Below, piece after piece: positions 24,719-35,137 of a DNA stretch of 43,169 bases. The DNA lies in NCBI GenBank assembly GCA_029861785.1, contig JAOTYR010000003.1, forward strand, positions 1 through 43,169. The letters are read 5' to 3'. Source of the DNA: Candidatus Nitrosopumilus sp. (GTDB lineage Archaea; Thermoproteota; Nitrososphaeria; Nitrososphaerales; Nitrosopumilaceae). The notes under the pieces are model-generated. The model was not told where the DNA came from and ran no database searches. It saw only the letters and a list, made by a program, of their open reading frames with translations. The translations under genes were made by a program, and so were the position numbers. Every line of letters begins with the position of its first letter. The first letter of the stretch is position 1.

Positions 24719-25756
24719 TTAATCTTCTTCAAGAATTAGTTTAGACATTGTAATTTCTGTAGGGATTTTTTGTTCTACTGCATAAGCAATAGCTGCCAAA
24801 TTTCTTACCTCATATGCTGTTAATTTGGTTATACCAATTATAGTTGCAAAACTGAACATCTTGGTGAAAGATCTCAATGATGATTGATAAATTTCTAATT
24901 CAAAAGCTCTTTCAAACTCTGATATTGAATCTAATTCGTTTTCAGCTTCGGGAATTAGATTCTTGTATCTAGTACTAGTTAACTCATTAAATGCATCTCT
25001 AACTGAGGCCGCACTAATCATTCGTCCTAACAATTCTCTTGATGCGCTTGGAGTAACCGAAACAATCAAGTCATTAATCTGATCTTCTTCTAGACCCCAG
25101 AATTTTCCGCGTATTACACTTAACAAATTATAAAAATCAATATCCATTCCAATTAATTTGGTAACTTCAGTTTCTCTGCTATTTTTTATTGCACGACCTA
25201 GCTGTTGGTACAAAATTTTATCAAAATAAATATCAAAAATTTGAATATTCTTTTTATCATTATAAAGAGCAGCGGCCTTTGTAATTTCCTCTCCAAATTT
25301 TCCAGAGCTTAGACTTGCTACTGTTTCTTCCAAATCTTTTGCTACAAGCGCTTTAATGACAATGTCTCTTTGTTTGATCAACTCTTCTGCATGTAGATTG
25401 ATATGCATTTCAATTTCTTCCTGGGTTTTTCCTAGTACTTTTCCTTTTAGTACTGACTTTAAATTAGAAATAATAAATTTCAGGTAATATGCATTAAAGA
25501 TACTTTTATCCCCTGCTGTTTTTGCAATAGAATAATGAACATCTGCTAAATGTCCACGTAATGCGTTTTCAATCTTTTGAGAAGTATAGGGTTTTTGAAC
25601 ATCCGAAACTGAATCTCCGTAAATTGTATTTTTTATTCTAGTCATCAACTCTTCCAAGTCTCGTGATTCAGATAATGTTTGAAAATCCGCTTTTTTTAAT
25701 AACTGACCTCTCTTACTATATGATTTTACTGAAGCATAGACATTCTTGGAGCCCAT
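24719..25756 (-). CDS. atpC: A-type ATP synthase subunit C
   Basis: Subunit C (AhaC/NtpC, d-subunit of V-ATPases) is the helical funnel that couples the central stalk to the K ring. The 345 residues contain the typical YASVKSYSKRGQLLKKADF opening, LKFIISNLKSVLKGKVLGK (about 92-112) and INDLIVSVTPS with the three-fold helical repeat of the family. There is no signal peptide. Its location here, minus strand and about 5 kb away from the E-A-B-D-K block, shows that the ATP synthase genes are split over at least three transcripts. The start is ATG 25756. Confidence 0.88.
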   Translation of the reverse strand: MGSKNVYASVKSYSKRGQLLKKADFQTLSESRDLEELMTRIKNTIYGDSVSDVQKPYTSQKIENALRGHLADVHYSIAKTAGDKSIFNAYYLKFIISNLKSVLKGKVLGKTQEEIEMHINLHAEELIKQRDIVIKALVAKDLEETVASLSSGKFGEEITKAAALYNDKKNIQIFDIYFDKILYQQLGRAIKNSRETEVTKLIGMDIDFYNLLSVIRGKFWGLEEDQINDLIVSVTPSASRELLGRMISAASVRDAFNELTSTRYKNLIPEAENELDSISEFERAFELEIYQSSLRSFTKMFSFATIIGITKLTAYEVRNLAAIAYAVEQKIPTEITMSKLILEED

Positions 25757-25822
25757 TTCAATAAAACTTGATTTGTAACAGATTTTAATGTTTGGTGATC
25801 CATTCCCTAATACTCAAAATTT

Positions 25823-26491
25823 TCAAGTAATTTCACTAAGTAATCTAATTGCCTCATCCTTTTCGGGGTTTGATAGTTTCAAAACTGCCTCAAGAATCTC
25901 CTTTTGAATAACAAGGGATTCATCAGGAATGTTTTGTAGCTTTGAGAGATCAAAAGGGAAAAGATCTATGATTTTATCATCACAAAATGCCTTTACATAT
26001 TTTTGAAAAATCGAATAGGTAAAATTTGGACTTGTTCTAGAAAGGTTAGTCAGGACTTTTTCAAATTCTTTTTCTTTGGAATCAGATTCTGAGAAAAATT
26101 CAATTAGTAATTTTTCTTTATTTTCAACTTCCTTTATAGATAAAGCAATCAAAACACCCTTTCGAGTTAAATGGTAAAATGGAATTCCCTTTTCTTGAAG
26201 TGCTTTAGGACCACGTTTTAGCGGCAACCTACCATGTTCTTCGGCAATACCCATAGGAAGTAGTATCTCATCTAGATCCCGAAATATCCCTGAATAGATG
26301 TTCTTCCAGACAATCCCCTGACCTTTTGCAATTTTTTGCGAAATCCCTGTTCTTGTTCTTTCAGCAGGATTAGCATTGCTTGATAGGATTCGTATAATCG
26401 ATCTCTGTCTCATAGCCTCACCTGTAAGACTATTATATTTGGTCTTGAATGTGTCAAAAATTGATAATTTTGTTTTTGATTTCACCTTCAA
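25823..26491 (-). CDS. Hypothetical protein with possible winged-helix, divergent to amt
   Basis: The 222-residue protein has no signal peptide or membrane segment. Residues about 35-115 may form a winged helix: RQRSIIRILSSNANPAERTRTG, IAKGQGIVWKNIYSGIFRDL, and a GIPFYHLTRKGVLIAL wing typical of archaeal DNA-binding proteins. The C-terminal half is helical and acidic. The start is TTG 26491. It is divergent from amt across 127 bases, so a role in controlling ammonium transport can be proposed; there is no direct support. The family is not recognised. Confidence 0.6.
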   Translation of the reverse strand: MKVKSKTKLSIFDTFKTKYNSLTGEAMRQRSIIRILSSNANPAERTRTGISQKIAKGQGIVWKNIYSGIFRDLDEILLPMGIAEEHGRLPLKRGPKALQEKGIPFYHLTRKGVLIALSIKEVENKEKLLIEFFSESDSKEKEFEKVLTNLSRTSPNFTYSIFQKYVKAFCDDKIIDLFPFDLSKLQNIPDESLVIQKEILEAVLKLSNPEKDEAIRLLSEIT

Positions 26492-26589
26492 TTATTTACA
26501 CCATAACATAATATTCATTTTCTATGATAATATCAAAATTTACTAAAATATAATAATTTACAATTTTAACAATTTTGTGGTCTCAACCC

Positions 26590-26597
26590 TTAAATAA
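26590..26597 (+). promoter_or_regulatory. TATA box for amt
   Basis: TTAAATAA is centred about 25 bases before the amt ATG at 26619. This spacing places the transcription start at or next to the ATG, so the message would be leaderless, and no Shine-Dalgarno sequence is seen. Confidence 0.55.
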
Positions 26598-26618
26598 TTT
26601 TCAATTTCGATTAAAGCA

Positions 26619-28187
26619 ATGAATTCTAGGAACCACAAGTATGCTCTATTACTTGTGGCCGCAGTAGCCATTACGTCAACTGGAGCAATGTCACAAGCAT
26701 TTGCTCAAAGTGTTGACGATGGTATGGATGGATATGTTAAAGGAACCAGTGGAATTTACACTGGTAATCCTAACGAATGTTGGTTTGATGATGGCGAAGG
26801 CAACATGTTGCCCTGTAGAATTGATACAGGTGATACAGCATGGATGCTTGCAGCTACGTCAATGGTACTACTCATGTCTCCAGGAGTCGGATTCTTTTAT
26901 GGCGGTTTAGCCAGATCAAAGAATATCGTCAATGTACTTGGTATGACCATAGTTGTTATGGGATTAATGTCAGTACAATGGGTTCTCTGGGGATACTCCT
27001 TGGCATTTGCACCAAACGCAGATGAGGGAGCCAATATGTTCATGGGAAGCCTTGATTATGCAGGATTCAACATGGTATCGCCGTTTGCACCATTAGGTGG
27101 AGCGGGACCATGTGGAGATACGTGGTCAGCAGCTTACCAAATGAATGCAATGGTTGAAGGAGAAGAATGTAGCCAAGATTGGCCTGGTACAGTCCCACAT
27201 CAACTATTCGCAATGTTCCAAGCTACATTTGCAATTATTACACCGATTCTAATTATTGGTGGTCTAATTGACAGAATAAAGTTTAGCGCATTGGTCATAT
27301 TCGTACTCTTATGGGGAACCTTCGTTTACGATCCAATTGCACATTGGGTCTGGGGAGGCGGATTCATAGGAGGAGGAGGACTGGATCTTAATCCAGAACT
27401 ATATCCAGACTATGCATTAGACTTTGCAGGTGGTACTGTTGTACACATTTCTTCGGGATTCGCTGCGTTAGCAGGTGCTTTGGTCCTTGGTAGAAGACTT
27501 GGATATGGCAAAGTACCAATGGAGCCTCACAACATACCAATGGTAGTCCTCGGTGCAGGAATACTCTGGTTTGGATGGTTTGGTTTCAACACAGGAAGCG
27601 AAGTAATGGTAGACGGCATTACAGTAAGCGCATGGACTGTTACAAATACAGCAACAGGTATGGCAGCAGTAACTTGGATTTTAGTGTCTTGGGCACATAC
27701 AGGAAAACCAAGTATTATTGGTGCAGCATCTGGTGCAGTAGCAGGATTAGTAGCGATCACACCAGCCTCAGGTTTTGTTGGTCCAATGGCTGCAATAATA
27801 ATTGGTATTGCAGCAGGTACAGTTTGTTATGGTGCAATTTCCTTTAAGAACGCTCGAAAATGGGACGACGCATTAGATGTATGGGGCGTCCACGGAATGG
27901 GTGGTCTTACAGGAGCAATCCTAACTGGTACACTAGCTAGTCCCCACATATGGGATACTGGTGGTGATGGTACTGGTGCATGGACTGGTACTGCAGAAGG
28001 TATGGAACAGCAAGCAATTAGCATTATCGCTGCAGCAATCTCAGTAGGATATGCATTTGGTCTAACCATTATAATCCTGAAAGTAATGGATGCCGTGTGG
28101 CCTGGCGGAATCAGAGTCACTCCTAAAGAAGAGGAGATTGGTCTCGATTTGGCACAGCACGGAGAAAGAGCATACGTAAACGAATAG
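26619..28187 (+). CDS. amt: Ammonium transporter
   Basis: This 522-residue Amt/Mep/Rh protein moves ammonium or ammonia into the cell, where it is the energy source and nitrogen source of ammonia oxidisers. A signal peptide (about 1-29, cut after AFA) is followed by an extended polar linker and eleven predicted membrane helices. The pore His pair is present in GGTVVHISSGFAAL and WGVHGMGG, and the family motif NIVNVLGMTIVVMG is clear. The C-terminal tail is short and charged. The position beside ATP synthase genes matches what I recall for the second Amt of Nitrosopumilus maritimus; no GlnK gene lies next to it. The start ATG is probably leaderless. Confidence 0.96.
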   Translation: MNSRNHKYALLLVAAVAITSTGAMSQAFAQSVDDGMDGYVKGTSGIYTGNPNECWFDDGEGNMLPCRIDTGDTAWMLAATSMVLLMSPGVGFFYGGLARSKNIVNVLGMTIVVMGLMSVQWVLWGYSLAFAPNADEGANMFMGSLDYAGFNMVSPFAPLGGAGPCGDTWSAAYQMNAMVEGEECSQDWPGTVPHQLFAMFQATFAIITPILIIGGLIDRIKFSALVIFVLLWGTFVYDPIAHWVWGGGFIGGGGLDLNPELYPDYALDFAGGTVVHISSGFAALAGALVLGRRLGYGKVPMEPHNIPMVVLGAGILWFGWFGFNTGSEVMVDGITVSAWTVTNTATGMAAVTWILVSWAHTGKPSIIGAASGAVAGLVAITPASGFVGPMAAIIIGIAAGTVCYGAISFKNARKWDDALDVWGVHGMGGLTGAILTGTLASPHIWDTGGDGTGAWTGTAEGMEQQAISIIAAAISVGYAFGLTIIILKVMDAVWPGGIRVTPKEEEIGLDLAQHGERAYVNE

Positions 28188-28192
28188 AAAAA

Positions 28193-28218
28193 ATCCTTTT
28201 CTTTTCTTCTTTTTATTA
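28193..28218 (+). terminator. T-rich terminator after amt
   Basis: A pyrimidine run (TCCTTTTCTTTTCTTCTTTTTATT) starts a few bases after the amt stop, the usual T-tract type of archaeal termination without a hairpin. It precedes the rhodanese gene's own promoter region. Confidence 0.5.
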
Positions 28219-28260
28219 TTCAATCAAAATCAATTTACGTTTGTTAATTATACATCCTGC

Positions 28261-29037
28261 ATGTTAATTACAACAAAAGAACTTGATTCAATTTTAAGTG
28301 ATTCTAAAAATCTGATAATTGATACTAGATCCTTCAAAGAATATTCAGAAGGTCATATTCCAGGAGCAGTTAATTTGGATCTTTTTGCATTTCATTGGAT
28401 CGATACATCAAAAGAAGGAATAAAAAATTTCAATAACCAAACAGGTATGCTTCTTTCATTTGCAGGTGTAACTGAAGAAAAAAAAATTATCTTTTATGAT
28501 GATGTGTCTGGCATGTTAGCAGCTAGAGGTCTTTGGATGGTGATGTATTTTTCACATCCAGATGCTGTCATGTTAGATGGTGGAATGAAAAAATGGAAAC
28601 AAGATAATCTGCCCATTGAAACTAGACCAAACAGCTTCAAACCAACTAATTTTATTGGAAAAATAAACCCATTAATTATTTCAGGCTTTGAAAACATTCG
28701 CGATAATTTAGATAAACTGAACATTATTGATGCCAGATCTGAGGGCGAATATAATGGAACTACCATTAGGGCTGCACAATCTGGTCACATTCCAAACTCC
28801 ATTAATATTGATTGGAATCATAATTTAAAAGAAAATGGAACCTTCAAGGATGATTCTGAACTATCAAAACTTTATGAAATTCCAAAAGATTCTGAAATAG
28901 TAACTTATTGTCAGGGAGCATATAGGGCGGCAAATTCTTTTCTTGTGTTAAAAAAGCTAGGATTTGAAAATGTTCGAGTATATCTTGGTTCTTGGGGTGA
29001 GTGGGGAAATCTATTAGATCTCCCCGTTGAAAAATAA
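28261..29037 (+). CDS. Two-domain rhodanese-type sulfurtransferase
   Basis: The 258-residue enzyme has two rhodanese domains. The N-terminal one (about 5-120, IDTRSFKEYSEGHIPGAVNLD) lacks a catalytic cysteine and is the usual inactive copy. The C-terminal one has C217 in TYCQGAYRA, which forms the persulfide, and HIPNSINIDW as the second CH2-type motif. It would transfer sulfur from thiosulfate or 3-mercaptopyruvate to cyanide or a thiol acceptor. The active loop CQGAYR differs from both the CRKGVT and CGSGVT forms, so the donor is uncertain. The start is ATG 28261; it stands alone between amt and atpI. Confidence 0.88.
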   Translation: MLITTKELDSILSDSKNLIIDTRSFKEYSEGHIPGAVNLDLFAFHWIDTSKEGIKNFNNQTGMLLSFAGVTEEKKIIFYDDVSGMLAARGLWMVMYFSHPDAVMLDGGMKKWKQDNLPIETRPNSFKPTNFIGKINPLIISGFENIRDNLDKLNIIDARSEGEYNGTTIRAAQSGHIPNSINIDWNHNLKENGTFKDDSELSKLYEIPKDSEIVTYCQGAYRAANSFLVLKKLGFENVRVYLGSWGEWGNLLDLPVEK

Positions 29038-29179
29038 TTTATAATCTTTTCAAATTCTTGTTTTATTATAGATTGAAATATTTTGTATGAGATTATTAAA
29101 AACATCAAAAAAACTGCCTAAAAAATATCCACAAAATAAATAGTAACTAGATTTTTTTATTTGTTAAATTAAAAATAAA

Positions 29180-31288
29180 TTACTTTTTTTTCCAGATAAA
29201 ATTATTGTAAATTAATTCTTGTCTAAGTTGTGCAAATGGTTGCGCACCACCACCGTACCACTTTGTAAAAAACTCATACAAGTGAAGTCTGAGAGACTGA
29301 ATATACACAATTAATCCCTCAATCATCATTATTCCCAAGTTTCCGCCAATGATCATTGCCATCGCTCCACCAGATTCTGAACCACCTAGTGATGAGAAGG
29401 CATTATTGACAGTCAATAACAATGCCGCATGCACCAACAGCATAATCCCTAGTCGAGCATAACTAATCGTGTGAGCTAAAGCCTCTACAGTTTTTCCAAG
29501 AAATACCTCCATTACCACACTCGCAGGGTCTCCTCCATCTTCAGGATGTTTCTTTGAATGCATAATTCCCCCCACCATCATTAACACCATTGATGCAATA
29601 ACGATAACCACTGCAATTCTTGTAACAATCCAAACCTGTGCCCAATCACCAAGGAAAATTGTTACCCATGGGACTGCTTCAGTATGTACTCTTGAATACA
29701 TATTCATCACATCATATTGGGAACCAATAGCACACATCATGATTACAACAATACCTCCATAGAGTGCAAGATTTGGAATTGCCTCCATATACAAAACAAG
29801 TTTTTGACCTGTCTGGGCAAGTCTTTGCATTCTCAAAACCATTGCCCAAACTAGATGAACAATTCCAAGGAACAATGAAACTTTGAGTATATTGATTACT
29901 TGATCAAATGTAAGCTCTGCAACACTAAGTATTCCAACAATCCAACTTACAGAGTAAAGTGCTCCTCCCTCCTCTAATAATCCTTCAAATGGACCCATAT
30001 GATCTAGGTGATATCCAAACGCCTCTCCTGCACCAACACCTGCTATTGCTGCTGAGGCACCAGAGATTGCAATTAACATTCCCCATCTTGAAAGCTCACC
30101 CTGTCCTTTTACTTTGAATAATAATCCTAACCCCATTAATAAGAGACCATGACCCATATCTGCAAACATCAGACCATAAAATATTGGCCACATCAAGGCA
30201 ATCATTGGAGTAGGATCTGGTTCTCCGTTCTTTGGAATTCCCTGACTCTTGGTAATAACTTCAAATGTTCTAACAAATCTCTTATTTTCAAATAAAGTTG
30301 GCAGTTCATTGATTATTTTGGGATCAGTAACTTCTTCAACAATTGAGGTCCATTGTTTAGTAGTGTCTTGGAATTTTTTTTCCATTTTTCTAGGAATGAA
30401 TCCTTGTATTACTGCAAAGTTTTTGGTTCCACCAGGCTTTCTTAGACTCTCAAGAACGTCTTTTGCAACAAGAGCCTTTTCATGGATAGATAAAATATCC
30501 CGTCTCAAACTCTTTTTAAGTCCAGAAATTTGTTTTGCAATTGAAGCTTGTTTTTCAGTTAACTCTTTAATTTTTGATGTTGCATATTCATATGCCTCAC
30601 TAGGAACTTGGGGGATTCCTTGCGGAATTGTAAAAACATTAGAGTTAAAGCTTCTTAGAACTTTGAGAACTTTTTCAGAGTCCTCCGAGTCAGAAATTAT
30701 TAAAAGAGCTGACTTTTCTTTATTCTCCAAATCATATTTGTAAATTGTAATATCTTCAAGAGAACGACTAATCTCTTCAAAATCTGAAGAATTGATAACA
30801 AATAGATTAGTGTAAAAATATTTCATCAATCCAAATCCAGTCAAGTCAATTTTCATTTTCTTGATCACTTCCAAAGTTTCTTTAAGCGAAGAAAGCTCTT
30901 CTATTGCAAGTTTTGTATTTGATGCTTCTTCCAAGAGTTCGGAGGGTTTGTCAATAACTGAAGGTGCTTTTTCTTTAAGATAATTTACCATATCCTCAAT
31001 TTCGTCAATTTCGTAATCTTTCTTTTTGATTACAGTTCCTTTGAAAAGTATCTCCATGATTCCGACATTAAGGGGAAGTCCTAAACCTTTTACCACATCA
31101 TCAATTGACTGAAATGCTTTTTGGGCCTCTAATAGAAGATCATCAATTCCCGGAGTTACAAGATCATTATCTGTTTCTATTTTGTGAAACCATTCAAATT
31201 CTGTTAGTCTTGAAATCGCTCTTGGAGACTCACTTCTTGGTAAAATAACAGTTCCAAGTTTTAGATCGGCTGTAGCCAAGATAATCAA
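29180..31288 (-). CDS. atpI: A-type ATP synthase subunit I (membrane stator subunit a)
   Basis: Subunit I/a (702 residues) forms the proton or sodium half-channels next to the K ring and anchors the peripheral stalks. The N-terminal half (about 1-350) is cytosolic, with a long coiled coil (about 235-280). The C-terminal half has about eight membrane helices. The essential Arg lies in VEALAHTISYARLGIMLL, and FADMGHGLLLMGLG and GLIVYIQSLRLHLYEFFTKW are family motifs. The start is TTG 31288, with AT-rich TATA-like sequence about 20-23 bases upstream. It is divergent from atpE, so the stator and the rotor genes are on separate messages. Confidence 0.94.
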   Translation of the reverse strand: MIILATADLKLGTVILPRSESPRAISRLTEFEWFHKIETDNDLVTPGIDDLLLEAQKAFQSIDDVVKGLGLPLNVGIMEILFKGTVIKKKDYEIDEIEDMVNYLKEKAPSVIDKPSELLEEASNTKLAIEELSSLKETLEVIKKMKIDLTGFGLMKYFYTNLFVINSSDFEEISRSLEDITIYKYDLENKEKSALLIISDSEDSEKVLKVLRSFNSNVFTIPQGIPQVPSEAYEYATSKIKELTEKQASIAKQISGLKKSLRRDILSIHEKALVAKDVLESLRKPGGTKNFAVIQGFIPRKMEKKFQDTTKQWTSIVEEVTDPKIINELPTLFENKRFVRTFEVITKSQGIPKNGEPDPTPMIALMWPIFYGLMFADMGHGLLLMGLGLLFKVKGQGELSRWGMLIAISGASAAIAGVGAGEAFGYHLDHMGPFEGLLEEGGALYSVSWIVGILSVAELTFDQVINILKVSLFLGIVHLVWAMVLRMQRLAQTGQKLVLYMEAIPNLALYGGIVVIMMCAIGSQYDVMNMYSRVHTEAVPWVTIFLGDWAQVWIVTRIAVVIVIASMVLMMVGGIMHSKKHPEDGGDPASVVMEVFLGKTVEALAHTISYARLGIMLLVHAALLLTVNNAFSSLGGSESGGAMAMIIGGNLGIMMIEGLIVYIQSLRLHLYEFFTKWYGGGAQPFAQLRQELIYNNFIWKKK

Positions 31289-31371
31289 CTGATTTTTTCT
31301 ATGATTTTAATATCTTTCTGATTGAACTCGTTCCCAAACATTAAAATCTATTAGCAAGATTATGCCACACA
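31289..31371. promoter_or_regulatory. Divergent promoter region, atpI / atpE
   Basis: These 83 bases carry TATA-like sequences for both directions: TTAAAAT (31341-31347) about 28 bases before the atpE TTG, and ATTTTAATA (31305-31313) for atpI. No Shine-Dalgarno sequence is seen on either side. Confidence 0.5.
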
Positions 31372-31971
31372 TTGGCATCAGATTCTGCATTAGAAGGTAC
31401 GATTGACAAAATTCTTGGCCAAACTGAATCTAATATTCTTTCAGGCCTTGATTCTGCACTCTCAGAATCTAAACAAAGTCTGGATGATTCCGTTATTACT
31501 TTAGAGCAAGAATATGATCAAATCATCTCAAATGGTAAAAAAGAAGCCGATAAAATTGAAAAACAGATTATTGGAAGCTCTGATATTGAGTCCAGAAACA
31601 AAAAGCTAACCACCGTAGAAGAATCAATTGATAAAGTCTTTACAAAAGCAATAGAAGAAATTTCAAATGCCGATCGCAGTGGCGATTATTCCAATTTAAT
31701 TAAATCTCTATTAGATGAATCAACAAAAATCTTAGGAACAACTGAAATCACAGTTTTTACCAATTCTAAAGATAAAGATGTAGTCCAATCAACACTCTCT
31801 CAATATCCAGGAGCTGAACTCTCATCAGAAACCATTGATTGTCTTGGAGGTGTGAAAGTAAAATCAAAGGATGGTGCAATGACTTTTGACAATACTATCG
31901 ATGCTAAAATTGAACGATTGAAGCCTTTAATTAGGAAAGATATCGCAACCCAATTTGGAGTAGGTAACTAA
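31372..31971 (+). CDS. atpE: A-type ATP synthase subunit E
   Basis: Subunit E (199 residues, TTG start) builds the peripheral stalk with a small H/G-type partner. The N-terminal half is a long helix ([49 protein letters not shown]), and the C-terminal half is a mixed alpha/beta cap with [21 protein letters not shown] and [19 protein letters not shown](I)DAK, the conserved GGV(K)..DG..T(F)DNT(I) block of the family. It begins the rotor/catalytic operon E-A-B-D; its stop lies one base before the atpA ATG, so the genes are probably coupled. Confidence 0.88.
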   Translation: MASDSALEGTIDKILGQTESNILSGLDSALSESKQSLDDSVITLEQEYDQIISNGKKEADKIEKQIIGSSDIESRNKKLTTVEESIDKVFTKAIEEISNADRSGDYSNLIKSLLDESTKILGTTEITVFTNSKDKDVVQSTLSQYPGAELSSETIDCLGGVKVKSKDGAMTFDNTIDAKIERLKPLIRKDIATQFGVGN

Positions 31972-31972
31972 A

Positions 31973-33751
31973 ATGGCTGCACAAGGTAGAATTGTTTGGG
32001 TAAGCGGTCCGGCTGTTAGAGCAGACGGAATGTCTGATGCAAAAATGTATGAGACTGTAACTGTTGGAAATTCAAAACTTGTAGGAGAAGTGATTAGACT
32101 AACAGGAGATGTTGCATTTATTCAAGTCTATGAATCAACCAGCGGATTAAAACCAGGTGAACCGGTAATTGGAACTGGAAACCCACTTAGTGTTTTATTG
32201 GGTCCAGGAATTATTGGACAAATTTATGACGGAATTCAAAGACCTCTAAAAGAATTATCAAAAGCCTCAGGTTCCTATATTGGAAGAGGTATAACTACAA
32301 CCCCCGTTGACATGACCAAACAATACCATTTTATTCCAACTGTCAACGTTGGAGACGAAGTTTCTGCTGGAAGCGTAATTGGTACTGTACAAGAAACAGA
32401 TCTAATTGAGCATTCCATCATGGTTCCCCCTGACCATAAAGGAGGAAAGATTACAAATATCGTAAGTGAAGGAGATTATAATTTAGAAACTGAAATGGCA
32501 ACCACTGAAAAAGATGGTCAGTCTGTTCCATTAAAGATGTTTCACAAATGGCCTGTAAGAAAACCACGTCCATTCCTAAAACGATATGACCCTACAGTTC
32601 CACTATTAACAGGACAACGTGTTATTGACACTTTCTTCCCCATTGCAAAAGGCGGTACTGGTTCAATACCAGGTGCTTTTGGAACTGGAAAAACAGTAAC
32701 ATTACACCAGATTGCTAAATGGGCGGATTCTCAAGTTGTAGTTTACATCGGATGTGGAGAAAGAGGCAATGAAATGACAGAAGTTCTAGTTGAGTTCCCA
32801 GAACTCAAGGATCCTAGAACTGGAAAACCACTTATGGATCGAACAGTTTTGGTTGCAAATACTAGTAACATGCCAGTAGCAGCCAGAGAAGCAAGTATCT
32901 ATACTGGTGTAACAATCGCTGAATATTATAGAGATATGGGTAAAGACGTTGTACTTGTAGCAGATTCTACAAGTAGATGGGCCGAATCTCTAAGAGAAAT
33001 GAGTGGCCGTTTAGAAGAAATGCCTGCAGAAGAGGGATATCCATCATATCTTGCATCAAGATTAGCAGAATTTTATGAAAGAGCTGGACGAGTAAGAGCC
33101 TCTGGCAGTCCAGACCGAGACGGATCAGTTACTCTAGTTGGAGCAGTCTCACCATCAGGTGGGGACTTTACTGAACCCGTAACAACCCATACTATGAGAT
33201 TTATCAAAACTTTTTGGGCTTTGGATGCAAAGCTTGCATATTCTAGACACTATCCGTCAATTAATTGGATGAACAGTTATTCAGGTTACTTGGCAGACAT
33301 TGCAAAATGGTGGGGAGAAAACATCAATGAAGATTGGCTTAGCCTTAGAAGTGAGGCATATGGTGTTTTACAAAGAGAAGATACACTAAAAGAAATTGTG
33401 AGACTCTTAGGCCCAGAAGCCTTGCCTGATGAAGAAAAATTAATTTTAGAAGTTGCAAGAATGGTAAAGATTGGTTTGTTACAACAAAACTCATTTGACG
33501 AAGTTGATACTTATTGTAGTCCAGAAAAACAATACAAATTACTAAAACTTCTTGTAGACTTTTACAAGCGAGGACAACAAGCTTTGAAAGAAGGGACTGA
33601 ATTAGCTGATATTAGAGCTATGCCAATTGTTGGTTCAATGCTAAAGGCACGAATGGATGTCAAAGACGATGAGATGCCAAAACTTGATCAATTAGAAGTT
33701 GACATGCAAGAACAATTTAAGAGCATAGCAGGAGTGAAAGTTCAAAATTGA
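31973..33751 (+). CDS. atpA: A-type ATP synthase catalytic subunit A
   Basis: The catalytic A subunit (592 residues) binds and hydrolyses or makes ATP. The P-loop is GAFGTGKT at 234-241 with K240, and the catalytic Glu is E263 in GCGERGNEM. The [30 protein letters not shown] block and [17 protein letters not shown] are seen. The non-homologous region (about 115-190) typical of A/V-type ATPases is present and distinguishes it from F-type beta. The C-terminal helical domain is normal. It overlaps the atpB start by four bases. No intein interrupts the P-loop, unlike in some archaea. Confidence 0.97.
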   Translation: MAAQGRIVWVSGPAVRADGMSDAKMYETVTVGNSKLVGEVIRLTGDVAFIQVYESTSGLKPGEPVIGTGNPLSVLLGPGIIGQIYDGIQRPLKELSKASGSYIGRGITTTPVDMTKQYHFIPTVNVGDEVSAGSVIGTVQETDLIEHSIMVPPDHKGGKITNIVSEGDYNLETEMATTEKDGQSVPLKMFHKWPVRKPRPFLKRYDPTVPLLTGQRVIDTFFPIAKGGTGSIPGAFGTGKTVTLHQIAKWADSQVVVYIGCGERGNEMTEVLVEFPELKDPRTGKPLMDRTVLVANTSNMPVAAREASIYTGVTIAEYYRDMGKDVVLVADSTSRWAESLREMSGRLEEMPAEEGYPSYLASRLAEFYERAGRVRASGSPDRDGSVTLVGAVSPSGGDFTEPVTTHTMRFIKTFWALDAKLAYSRHYPSINWMNSYSGYLADIAKWWGENINEDWLSLRSEAYGVLQREDTLKEIVRLLGPEALPDEEKLILEVARMVKIGLLQQNSFDEVDTYCSPEKQYKLLKLLVDFYKRGQQALKEGTELADIRAMPIVGSMLKARMDVKDDEMPKLDQLEVDMQEQFKSIAGVKVQN

Positions 33752-35133
33752 GTGCCGAAGGTGGAGTCCAATACAGCAAGATTGCAGAAATTAAAGGTCC
33801 GCTAGTGGTAGTTGATGACGTTTCAAATGCAGCATTTGATGAACTAGTAGAGATTGAAACTAATGAAGGAGAAAGACGACTAGGTAAAGTTTTAGAAGTT
33901 GGAAATGGAAAAGCCATTGTACAAGTATTTGAAGGAACAACTGGATTATCAATTTCTGGTACTAATGCAAAATTTGTTGGTAAAGTTATGGAAATGCCAG
34001 TATCAAGAGAAGTGTTAGGAAGAGTCTTTGATGGTTTAGGAAGGCCAAAAGATGGACTACCAGATCCAATTGCTGATCAGTTTATTGATATCAACGGTGA
34101 ACCAATGAACCCTGAGCAGAGAGAATATCCTAAAGACTTTATCCAAACCGGTGTATCAGTTATTGATGGAATGATTACTCTGGTAAGAGGACAAAAGCTT
34201 CCAATATTTTCAGGATCAGGAATGTCTCATAATCTTGTTGCAGCACAAATTGCCAGACAAGCAAGCGTAATTGGAAAACAAGATGATTTTGCAGTAGTAT
34301 TTGCAGCAATCGGTGTGCAATACAGTGAAGCAGAATATTTTAGACGAAGTCTTGAAGAATCTGGTGCACTAAAGAGAAGTGTTCTTTTCCTAAACACAGC
34401 AGATGACCCTGCAATTGAAAGAATAATTACTCCACGCGTCGCATTAACTGTAGCAGAATATTTGGCATTTGAGCTTGGAATGCATGTATTGGTCATACTA
34501 ACTGATATGACAAATTATGCTGAGGCATTAAGAGAAATTAGTGCAGCAAGAGAAGAAGTTCCAGGAAGAAAAGGCTATCCGGGCTATCTTTACACAGATC
34601 TTTCAACAATTTATGAAAGGGCAGGCAAACTAAATGGAAAAAAAGGAAGTGTCACCCAAGTTCCGATTCTTTCAATGCCATCAGATGATATTACTCACCC
34701 AATTCCAGATCTTACAGGATATATCACAGAAGGTCAGGTTGTTCTTGGTAGAGATTTGTTTAGGCAAGGAGTTTATCCTCCTGTGAACATCTTGATGAGC
34801 CTTAGTAGATTGATGAAAGACGGAATTGGTGAAGGAAGCACAAGAGCAGATCATGGCGAAGTTTCCAATCAAGTTTATGATGCATATTCTAGAGCACAAG
34901 AAGTAAGAGCTCTTGCTGGAATTGTAGGGAAGGCAGGATTAACAGAAATCGATTTGAAATACATGGATGTTGGAGATGCCTTTGAAAAAGAATTCCTATC
35001 TCAAGCCACTGATGAAAATAGAACAATTGAAGAAACTCTAGGTATCTTGTGGAAGATAGTTTCTAAACTACCAAAGAATGAAATTACCAAAATTAAAGAC
35101 AAATACATAGACCAATATTACAAGGAACAGTAG
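33748..35133 (+). CDS. atpB: A-type ATP synthase regulatory subunit B
   Basis: Subunit B (461 residues) is the non-catalytic partner of A in the A3B3 head. As expected it lacks a P-loop; the equivalent position reads [62 protein letters not shown] and [43 protein letters not shown] are family blocks. The start is TTG 33748, which overlaps the atpA stop (TTGA), with GGAGTG about 15 bases upstream. Its stop lies 4 bases before the atpD ATG. Confidence 0.97.
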   Translation: MSAEGGVQYSKIAEIKGPLVVVDDVSNAAFDELVEIETNEGERRLGKVLEVGNGKAIVQVFEGTTGLSISGTNAKFVGKVMEMPVSREVLGRVFDGLGRPKDGLPDPIADQFIDINGEPMNPEQREYPKDFIQTGVSVIDGMITLVRGQKLPIFSGSGMSHNLVAAQIARQASVIGKQDDFAVVFAAIGVQYSEAEYFRRSLEESGALKRSVLFLNTADDPAIERIITPRVALTVAEYLAFELGMHVLVILTDMTNYAEALREISAAREEVPGRKGYPGYLYTDLSTIYERAGKLNGKKGSVTQVPILSMPSDDITHPIPDLTGYITEGQVVLGRDLFRQGVYPPVNILMSLSRLMKDGIGEGSTRADHGEVSNQVYDAYSRAQEVRALAGIVGKAGLTEIDLKYMDVGDAFEKEFLSQATDENRTIEETLGILWKIVSKLPKNEITKIKDKYIDQYYKEQ

Positions 35134-35137
35134 CGAA

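Noticed and set aside
27527-28120. Minus-strand frames under amt
   Set aside because: The amt reading frame is unambiguous across this region; the Pro/Ala-rich antisense frames are by-products of its Gly-rich codons.
29087-29143. 18-codon plus-strand frame after the rhodanese gene (ATG, Lys-rich)
   Set aside because: A TATA-like box lies about 20 bases upstream, but the product is too short and too AT-driven to call a gene without conservation.
30249-30743. 164-codon plus-strand frame antisense to atpI
   Set aside because: It lies wholly inside the well-supported atpI gene on the other strand, and its hydrophobic Ser/Leu-rich composition mirrors the antisense of the coiled coil.
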